Source of the DNA: DATARH01 sp035534855
GTDB lineage: Bacteria > Pseudomonadota > Alphaproteobacteria > ATCC43930 > CGMCC-115725
Reading direction: 5' to 3'
DNA length: 46,388 nt
NCBI GenBank assembly: GCA_035534855.1
Contig: DATLRD010000003.1
Span: 1-46,388, forward strand
Shown here: piece after piece, positions 41,327 through 46,388 of the stretch
Position numbering within the stretch: the first letter of the stretch is position 1
Layout: each line of letters starts with the position of its first letter
Translations under genes and position numbers: made by a program
The notes under the pieces: generated by a model
The model's input: only the letters and a program-made list of their open reading frames with translations
Database searches by the model: none
Told to the model about the DNA's origin: nothing

Positions 41327-41530
41327 ATGCCGCTCACAATCGGATGGTTTCAGGTTACGCTGCGGCTGTTTCTGGCGGTCGCCGCCGCGGCGCTGATCGG
41401 CTGGGATCGCGGCGAGCACGGCAAGGCCGCTGGGCTGCGTACGACGCTGCTGGTGGGCTTGGCCGCCTCATTTCGGCTCGCGGGATTGCCCGGGGTCGTC
41501 GAATGCCGCTGGCATAGAGCAGGGCCATAG
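41327..41530 (+). pseudogene. Truncated MgtC/SapB-like membrane protein
   Basis: The first about 45 codons resemble the start of MgtC/SapB proteins: a helix LRLFLAVAAAALIGWDRGEH followed by the family motif KAAGLRTTLLVGLAASF. After this the sequence turns into RLAGLPGVVECRWHRAGP and stops, losing the other membrane helices and the C-terminal domain. Intact proteins are about 150-230 residues; this frame encodes 67. It belongs to the run of broken genes in this part of the window. Confidence 0.55.
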
Positions 41531-41567
41531 AGGCCCCCAATCATCGCGGACTCCTACCTTAAGCCGG

Positions 41568-43637
41568 CTACGGCAGTGGCGGCGGGCGCGTTATCGCGCG
41601 ATGTACTTCCGTGGCAAGTTCGGCAAGCCGGAACGGCTTTTTGAGGCGCGGGTCGCTGCCGGTGTGATGATCGTCTCCGACAATATCGGCATAGCCGGTA
41701 GCATAGAGGACGCGCAGCTCAGGGCATTTCTTTCGCGCCCGCTGCACGGTTTCGATCCCGCTTAGCCCCGGCATGGCGATGTCGGTGACCATGAGGTCGT
41801 ATGTTTCGCCACGCTCGAGGCGGTCCAATGCCGCCTGGCCGCTTTCGACGCCGGTCGCCGAGTAGCCCACTTCGTCGAGCATTTGCAGGATCACATCGCG
41901 CACAACGGGATCGTCATCTACAACAATGATGCGGGCACCGGTTCGCTCCTGTTCGCGGAGCTTGTCCGGCGTGTCGCCGGAGGCGGCAATCTCCGCCGAC
42001 CGCGGCAGATACACGTGCACGGCTGTCCCCGCTCCGACGCGGGTCTCGATCTGCAGGCCGCCGTTGGACTGCCTCACCATACCGTAGACTTGGCTGAGCC
42101 CGAGGCCGCTGCCTTTCCCCGCTTCCTTCGTCGTGAAGAACGGCTCGATCGCCGAGCGCATCACCTCGTCGCTCATCCCCATCCCAGTGTCGCGCACCGA
42201 GAGGCGGATACAGTCTTTGTCGCCGAGGTCCGCAGGCACGGCGTCGCCACCGGCGAGATTGCCCGTCTCGATCGTCAGTGTGCCTCCAGACGGCATCGCG
42301 TCACGCCCGTTCAGGGCGAGGTTCAAGATGGCGACCTCGATCTGGATAGGATCGACCAATGCCGGCCACAGGTCCGGCGCCAGCGCGGTGCGCACGCGAA
42401 TCGTCGGACCGATCGTCCGCGCCAAAAGCTCGCGCATGCCGGAAATGATGGCGTTGAGGTTGATCGCCTGCGGATGAAGATGCTGACGGCGGGAAAACGC
42501 CAAAAGCTGCTCGGTGAGCTTGGCGCCGTTCTCGGCGCCCCGCTGTGCCGCCTTAAGATATCGGGTGGCGATTGCGTCGTCGGCCACGCGCGGCGCGAGC
42601 AGGTCGAGATTGCCGATGACCGCGGTCAGCAGATTGTTAAAATCGTGCGCCAGTCCGCCGGTAAGCTGGCCGACCGCCTCCATCTTCTGCGATTGGCGAA
42701 GCTGCTCTTCCATCTCCTCGCGCTCGGTGATGTCGCGCGCCGTGGCCATGATCAAGTAGTCGCCATCTTGCGTTTCCGGCACGCGGACGAACATTACATC
42801 GATGGCGCGGGTGACGCCGGCCAGTGTCCGCCGCGCGGTGTAGCGCTGGTTCTCGCCGGTCTCGATGCAGGCTCGCATCAGCCGCAGCGGTAGCTGCGCC
42901 TGCTCGACGCCGAGGATATCCTCGAGCGGATGGCCGACGATCTGGTCGTAATCGAGGCCGTAGGCGCGTTCGGTTGCGTGGTTCAGATCCTCGTAGATAA
43001 AGCGGCCATCCGCGGTTGCGCGAAACAGCGTCAGCCAATCCGGCGTGTTGTCGAAGATCGCCTGCATTTGCGCCCGGCTGGCGCCGAGTTGTTGAACCCG
43101 GCGCTCGGCGCGCTGCTGCAGCTTGCGATTGACCTCGCGCAGGCGCTGTTCGCTTTCCTGGAGCGCTACCGCCGCCGCCTCCTCGGTCTTGCGCCGCCGG
43201 GTGCTGTCGATGGTGATGCCGACCATCCGCGCGGGCACGCCGCCGGGGCCGGCAAGGGTGCGGCCCAAAAACACCACCCAATGCGGCTCGTCGCCAGGCC
43301 AGACGAGCCGCGCTTCGATCCGTATCGGCCCGATGCGCGTGCGAAACGCGGCGAATGCGCTTGCGGCGGCGCGGTCCGATGGATGCACCGCCTCCAGGAG
43401 CAGGCTGAAAACATCGTCGTCCTTGTCAGGATGACGGCCCATGTTGCGGGCCATTTGAGCCGACCAGCGCATTCGTCCGGTCGAGAGGTCCCAGTCCCAG
43501 GTGCCGATTTCGCCGGCCTCCAGCGCCAGCTCCATATCCATATCCGCGGCGGTGGGTTCGGCGTTGCAGCCGGTGGCAAGAATCGGTTCGGCGGATTCCA
43601 ACCCGTTCGACCCCCTAAAGGCCTTGTTTTTCTTCAT
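41568..43637 (-). CDS. PAS-domain hybrid sensor histidine kinase with receiver domain
   Basis: A 689-residue cytosolic hybrid kinase. Two PAS-like sensor domains (about 35-150 and 190-305) are joined by a coiled coil (about 150-190). The kinase core follows: phospho-accepting His331 in GGLAHDFNNLL, N-box NLALNGRDAM (Asn443), G1 RDTGMGM and G2 GKGSGLGLS. The C-terminal receiver (about 570-685) has VVDDDP, phospho-acceptor Asp619 (VTDIAMPG) and Lys667 (KKPF). No membrane segment or signal peptide is seen, so the input is intracellular, maybe redox, light or a small molecule. No partner response regulator lies next to it. Confidence 0.93.
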   Translation of the reverse strand: MKKNKAFRGSNGLESAEPILATGCNAEPTAADMDMELALEAGEIGTWDWDLSTGRMRWSAQMARNMGRHPDKDDDVFSLLLEAVHPSDRAAASAFAAFRTRIGPIRIEARLVWPGDEPHWVVFLGRTLAGPGGVPARMVGITIDSTRRRKTEEAAAVALQESEQRLREVNRKLQQRAERRVQQLGASRAQMQAIFDNTPDWLTLFRATADGRFIYEDLNHATERAYGLDYDQIVGHPLEDILGVEQAQLPLRLMRACIETGENQRYTARRTLAGVTRAIDVMFVRVPETQDGDYLIMATARDITEREEMEEQLRQSQKMEAVGQLTGGLAHDFNNLLTAVIGNLDLLAPRVADDAIATRYLKAAQRGAENGAKLTEQLLAFSRRQHLHPQAINLNAIISGMRELLARTIGPTIRVRTALAPDLWPALVDPIQIEVAILNLALNGRDAMPSGGTLTIETGNLAGGDAVPADLGDKDCIRLSVRDTGMGMSDEVMRSAIEPFFTTKEAGKGSGLGLSQVYGMVRQSNGGLQIETRVGAGTAVHVYLPRSAEIAASGDTPDKLREQERTGARIIVVDDDPVVRDVILQMLDEVGYSATGVESGQAALDRLERGETYDLMVTDIAMPGLSGIETVQRARKKCPELRVLYATGYADIVGDDHHTGSDPRLKKPFRLAELATEVHRAITRPPPLP

Positions 43638-43947
43638 ACTCGTTCGCGGCGGACAACGCCAACCCCTCGCCCTGCGCGTTCATCGGCCTCCGACAGGGAA
43701 ACCCCGCCGGCAAATCGGGTTCCAGGAAACGCCGGACGCCGTGACGCAGTTTTCCCTTCAGTCGGCTCGCGGTTTACCGAAGACGGCAAAACGGCAGACG
43801 GATGGCAACTGGTCGGCCAAGGTGATGCAAACAAGCGACGCCTTGAACCTCGAAGAGAATGTCTTCAAATCGCGCGGCGCATCGCGGATTCCAGGAAATA
43901 GCGGAGCGGCATGGCGCCGCTCCGCCGGGAGTTGGCTGCAGGGACGA
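43638..43947. other. Intergenic region with a gene remnant
   Basis: A 310-base gap between the kinase start and the PRC-barrel stop. It holds no intact gene. A short DUF3175-like fragment lies at 43801-43893 (listed separately). The rest shows several short direct and inverted G/C-rich repeats (for example GCGGAGCGGCATGGCGCCGC near 43900) but no recognisable coding sequence. Confidence 0.45.
43801..43893 (+). pseudogene. DUF3175-like fragment
   Basis: In one frame the codons read NWSAKVMQTSDALNLEENVF, then KSRGASRI, which resembles the N-terminal block of DUF3175 proteins (Trp-Ser-x2-Val-Thr-x2-Ser-Asp-Ala-Leu-Asp-Leu-Glu). The remainder of the domain is missing, and the next recognisable residues (ARRIADS) are in another frame. 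No start signal is seen. I read it as a decayed leftover. Confidence 0.4.
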
Positions 43948-44319
43948 CTACCAGTATGGCGCCGTCCCGTAGTGGCGATGAATGTTATCTTCCCACTGCC
44001 GGTCGGCGATCCCAGTAGTGAAGAATCCGGTGGTGGCGACCGGCGCATTGCGCAGCTGATCGTCGCTCATGTTGAGCTCGTAAGCGTCAAGCGCCTCGTT
44101 GTAGCGCAGCACATTCCACGGCAGCGCCACGTAATCCGATCCCATGCCGAGGATGCCGCCAAACGACATCACGGCATAGGCCACCCGGCCGGTACGCTTG
44201 TCGATCATGACGCGTTCGATGGCACCGACCTTGTCGCTATTGCTCCGCCGCACCGCCGTCCCTTCCACCTTGTCGCTGGCGATCAGGCGCGCGGTTTCGC
44301 GGGTTGCTGCATCAGGCAT
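43948..44319 (-). CDS. PRC-barrel domain protein (cytoplasmic)
   Basis: A 123-residue protein with one PRC-barrel: ARLIASDKVEGTAVRRSNSD, then KVGAIERVMIDKRTGRVAYA, then VMSFGGILGMGSDYVALPWN. The C-terminal tail (ADRQWEDNIHRHYGTAPYW) is a common ending of this subfamily. No signal peptide, so cytosolic. PRC-barrels serve in photosynthetic reaction centres, RimM and many small stress-related proteins of unknown role; this belongs to the last group. A GGAGG site precedes the ATG at 44319. It is divergent from a secreted PRC-barrel gene 173 bases away. Confidence 0.87.
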   Translation of the reverse strand: MPDAATRETARLIASDKVEGTAVRRSNSDKVGAIERVMIDKRTGRVAYAVMSFGGILGMGSDYVALPWNVLRYNEALDAYELNMSDDQLRNAPVATTGFFTTGIADRQWEDNIHRHYGTAPYW

Positions 44320-44492
44320 GATTTACCTCCACAAAGCATCGTGCTCGGTCAACCACCCGCAAGAGCAACCGGTTCCCGCATCCGACCGGAAAAGTACTCG
44401 GCCACTCACGGCAAGAAAGTCGGCTGTCTCGGAACCAATCCTCTCAGGAGCTCGTTTGGGCCGGAGATGCTCTACCAAAAGGAGTGAAAGCA

Positions 44493-44924
44493 TTGAGCAA
44501 ACCCGCAGTTACCGCGGCGCTGGCAGTTTTGATGACGATGGCCGCTCCGGTGGCGTTCGCACAGAATATGGCGCAGCCCGCCCTGGCCAGCCGGCCGATG
44601 AGCACGTCGCCGGCGTCGCTGACCTTGCAGCCCAACCAGATGCGCGCCAGCAAGCTGATCGGCAGCAGCGTTTATGACGTGCAGAACCAGGATATCGGCA
44701 GTGTCAAGGACCTGGTTCTCGATCGCGATGGCAAGATCGCCGCGGTCGTGCTCGACGTCGGCAGTTTCCTCGGCGTCGGTGGCAAATTCGTCGCGGTCTC
44801 GCTGGCCGACATCAAGACCGACAACAATCGGCTGACCCTGGACCGCACCAAGGCTCAGCTCAAATCGGCCCAGGCCTACAACCTCACGCCGAAGAACGAG
44901 AACACCAACCAGGCCGGCCACTAA
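44493..44924 (+). CDS. PRC-barrel domain protein with signal peptide
   Basis: A 143-residue exported protein. A Sec signal (TAALAVLMTMAAPVAFAQN, cleavage after AFA) precedes a PRC-barrel: MRASKLIGSSVYDVQNQDIG, SVKDLVLDRDGKIAAVVLDV, and GVGGKFVAVSLADIK. The TTG at 44493 is chosen because AAGGAG lies eight bases before it; a GTG at 44484 overlaps that site and is unlikely. Proteins of this kind are frequent next to other PRC-barrel genes in alphaproteobacteria and are thought to act in the envelope, but no function is established. Confidence 0.83.
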   Translation: MSKPAVTAALAVLMTMAAPVAFAQNMAQPALASRPMSTSPASLTLQPNQMRASKLIGSSVYDVQNQDIGSVKDLVLDRDGKIAAVVLDVGSFLGVGGKFVAVSLADIKTDNNRLTLDRTKAQLKSAQAYNLTPKNENTNQAGH

Positions 44925-44971
44925 CCGGGTGCGGCCGCCGGCGGCCCGTTCGGCCGGCAGCTCGAGACGAT

Positions 44972-45001
44972 GTGCCGGGCGGTGCCGCCGCCCGGCACTT
45001 T
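44972..45001 (+). terminator. Strong hairpin after the exported PRC-barrel gene
   Basis: Perfect 11-base stem GTGCCGGGCGG / CCGCCCGGCAC with a 5-base loop, followed by TTT, 47 bases after the stop at 44924. This is the most terminator-like structure in the window. It also argues against starting the next gene at the ATG at 44970. Confidence 0.6.
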
Positions 45002-45023
45002 CGCGCGCCGGCGGACCGCGGCG

Positions 45024-45332
45024 ATGACCGCCCACCCCGCCGACTGGATCGGCTGGAGTGCGGCGGCCATCCTGCTCGCGACGATTAGCCGGCAGGTCTA
45101 TGCCCAATGGCGCGACTGCAGCTTTCAGGGCGTGTCGCGCTGGCTGTTCGTCGGCCAGATCGCCGCCTCGACCGGGTTCGTCGTCTACAGCTGGCTGCTC
45201 GGCAACTGGGTGTTCGTCGTGACCAACGCGCTGATGCTGGGGGTCGCCGCTACCGGGCAAATCATGCGCTACGGCTTTGCCCGGCGGCAGCGCCCGGCGG
45301 AACAGCCGAAGCCCCACCGCATTACCCGGTAG
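45024..45332 (+). CDS. PQ-loop (SemiSWEET-like) small membrane protein
   Basis: A 102-residue inner-membrane protein with three hydrophobic helices: IGWSAAAILLATISRQVYAQ, WLFVGQIAASTGFVVYSWLL and FVVTNALMLGVAATGQIM. Three helices with a PQ-loop-like first helix match bacterial SemiSWEET/MtN3-type proteins, some of which dimerise to pass sugars; the proline of the PQ motif is replaced here (RQVYAQ), so transport is uncertain. The ATG at 45024 is preferred over 44970 because the latter would run through a strong hairpin. Confidence 0.65.
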   Translation: MTAHPADWIGWSAAAILLATISRQVYAQWRDCSFQGVSRWLFVGQIAASTGFVVYSWLLGNWVFVVTNALMLGVAATGQIMRYGFARRQRPAEQPKPHRITR

Positions 45333-45365
45333 ACCGCGTCATCCGCAGAGTTCCGGGAGCAGACG

Positions 45366-45970
45366 ATGGGCAAAATCACCGCCTCCGACGTGCTGGCTGA
45401 AACGCTGATCGATTTCGGCGTCTAGGTCATTTTCGGCCTGCCGGGCGACGGCATCAACGGCATCGTCGAGGCGCTGCGCCCCCGTCAGGACAAAATCCGC
45501 TTCATCCAGGTGCGGCATAAAGAGGCCGCGGCGTTCATGGCCTGCGCCTACGCCAAATGGGCCGGCAGGCTCGGTTGCTGCCTCGCCACCCCGGGGGGCA
45601 TCCACCTGCTCAACGGGCTTTACGATGCCTACCCAGCAGGATGTCGAGCTCGACAAATTGTTCATTGACGTTGCGGTCTACAACGTGCGGGTGATGGGGC
45701 CGGCGCATATACGCAACGCCGCCGAACTCGCCTGCCGCACCGCGCTGGCCCATCGCGGCGTCTCGCACCTGACGATCCCAGTCGACATGCAGTCGCTGCC
45801 GCGCGATGCCGACACCGCTCGGAACGCAACAAGCCGAACCATGTCTCGTTGCTGATGGCGGAAGGAGGCATGTGCCCGCCCAGGCGCCACTGCGCCTGGC
45901 GGCCGAGGTGCTCAATGCCGGCGAAAGGGTGACGCTCCTGGCTGGTGCCGGCGCGCTCGGCGCGCTCGGC
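45366..45970 (+). pseudogene. Broken thiamine-pyrophosphate-dependent enzyme (pyruvate oxidase/acetolactate synthase-like)
   Basis: The start is good (GGGAG site, SDVLAETLIDFGV), but codon 20 is TAG (45423-45425) where relatives have Glu or Asp, followed by VIFGLPGDGINGIVEALRPR and HKEAAAFMACAYAKWAGRLG, the TPP-binding domain with the catalytic Glu. After GIHLLNGLYDA about 23 residues are missing, and the text resumes in another frame as TQQDVELDKLFIDVAVYNVR and HLTIPVDMQSLP. Another shift gives SERNKPNHVS, and a further one LRLAAEVLNAGERVTLLAGA. The central and C-terminal domains are absent. With a nonsense codon, a deletion and at least three frame changes, it cannot make a working enzyme. 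Confidence 0.9.
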
Positions 45971-46388
45971 GCGCTCGCGCGGATCGGCGCAGGCCTCGCC
46001 GCCGCGCGCCGGAAATAGGCTCGGCCCGGGCCAAGGTCGGATCAGCCGGCTGCGGTCGAGCGCGGCCAGCGACGGGGCACCAATGAGGCCCAGATCGCGC
46101 TCGATCTCGGCGCGCAGAATGTCGAGCGCCCGGGCCGCCCCGGCCCGCCCGGCGGCGGCGACGCCGTAAAGCGGGGCGCGGCCGGCGAATACCGCGTCGG
46201 CGCCAAGCGCCACCGCCTTGAGCACGTCGCTGCCGCGCCGCATGCCACCGTCAACGATCAGCGCGATGCGATTGCCGACGGCGTCGCGCGCCGCGGGCAG
46301 CAGGTCGAGCGGCGCGGCCGCCCAATCGAGCTGACGCCCGCCATGGTTCGAGATCGCCACCGCGTCGGCGCCTTCCTCCGCGGCGCGA
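45662..46388 (-). CDS. FMN-dependent alpha-hydroxy-acid dehydrogenase, C-terminal part (window edge; stop lost)
   Basis: The visible 5' side begins mid-protein at the window edge. SNHGGRQLDW carries the catalytic His and substrate-binding Arg of the lactate/glycolate oxidase family, and DGGMRRGSDVLKAVALGADA with FAGRAPLYG binds the FMN phosphate. The normal C-terminus (DLGLIGAPSLAALDRSRLIR) is reached near 46034. The frame then runs on about 124 codons through the antisense side of the broken TPP gene before a stop at 45662; that tail (Arg/Gly-rich) has no homology. The loss of the native stop suggests that the gene has been damaged or joined to foreign sequence by a deletion. Lactate is a plausible but unproven substrate. 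Confidence 0.8.
   Translation of the reverse strand, partial: RAAEEGADAVAISNHGGRQLDWAAAPLDLLPAARDAVGNRIALIVDGGMRRGSDVLKAVALGADAVFAGRAPLYGVAAAGRAGAARALDILRAEIERDLGLIGAPSLAALDRSRLIRPWPGPSLFPARGGEACADPRERAERAERAGTSQERHPFAGIEHLGRQAQWRLGGHMPPSAISNETWFGLLRSERCRHRAAATACRLGSSGARRRDGPARCGRRVRRRCVYAPAPSPARCRPQRQ

Noticed and set aside
40550..41419. 289-codon minus-strand frame across the small basic protein gene and the transposase remnant
   Set aside because: It crosses unrelated segments, contains no recognised domain, and conflicts with the well-supported gene at 40985 that has a good ribosome site.
41355..41540. Minus-strand frame opposite the MgtC-like fragment (ASMALLYASGIRRPRAIPRA)
   Set aside because: Short, lacks a ribosome site and recognised motif; the plus strand carries the MgtC-like helix and LRTTLLVGL motif.

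Overview
The window is GC-rich, densely packed bacterial DNA of alphaproteobacterial character. The evidence is the ArsR/methyltransferase-metF-metH block, the MlaA-MlaC pair, a DUF1127 gene, a Rieske subunit with a twin-arginine leader, PRC-barrel proteins and an HDFNN-type hybrid histidine kinase. A Rhodospirillales- or Hyphomicrobiales-like genome is my inference; no rRNA is present to confirm it. Because of the high GC, most long antisense open frames are shadows of real genes.

Layout. 1-2443: tail of an unknown gene, a DOPA 4,5-dioxygenase-like gene and a dienelactone hydrolase, converging on a TauD/TfdA dioxygenase with an odd N-terminal extension. 2660-8988: a MATE exporter converging on a complete tetR - adaptor - RND permease operon with a palindromic operator at its head. 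9057-13308: a phytanoyl-CoA dioxygenase family gene, the ABC-F factor EttA, and mlaA-mlaC. 13477-19022: the methionine/one-carbon operon (ArsR-methyltransferase fusion, metF, metH) behind a promoter with an embedded operator. 19281-23461: a lone Rieske subunit, an enolase-superfamily enzyme, hemC and an SLC13/ArsB-like permease. 23622-24955: an AT-richer insert with an XRE regulator and an unknown, possibly PAS-like protein. 25130-30895: uvrD, a dispersed palindromic repeat, prmA, a DUF1127 gene and an aminopeptidase P.

30912-39870 is the main accessory block: a RidA-like protein, a GFA protein, a TfdA-like dioxygenase, a LigB-type extradiol dioxygenase, a Rieske ring-hydroxylating oxygenase, an acetyltransferase, a second TfdA-like dioxygenase, an MmgE/PrpD protein, a small membrane protein and a thiolase. 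Together with the dioxygenases elsewhere, it suggests oxidative breakdown of aromatic or other organic compounds. The substrate cannot be read from sequence.

39970-46388 is a decaying region: a truncated DUF2283 gene against tRNA-Val(CAC), a frameshifted IS3-type transposase, truncated MgtC-like and DUF3175-like fragments, and a badly broken thiamine-pyrophosphate enzyme. Apparently intact genes lie among them (hybrid kinase, two PRC-barrel proteins, a PQ-loop protein, a small 'plasmid stabilization' type protein). The window ends inside an FMN-dependent alpha-hydroxy-acid dehydrogenase whose normal stop seems lost. No CRISPR array, rRNA or convincing riboswitch was seen.
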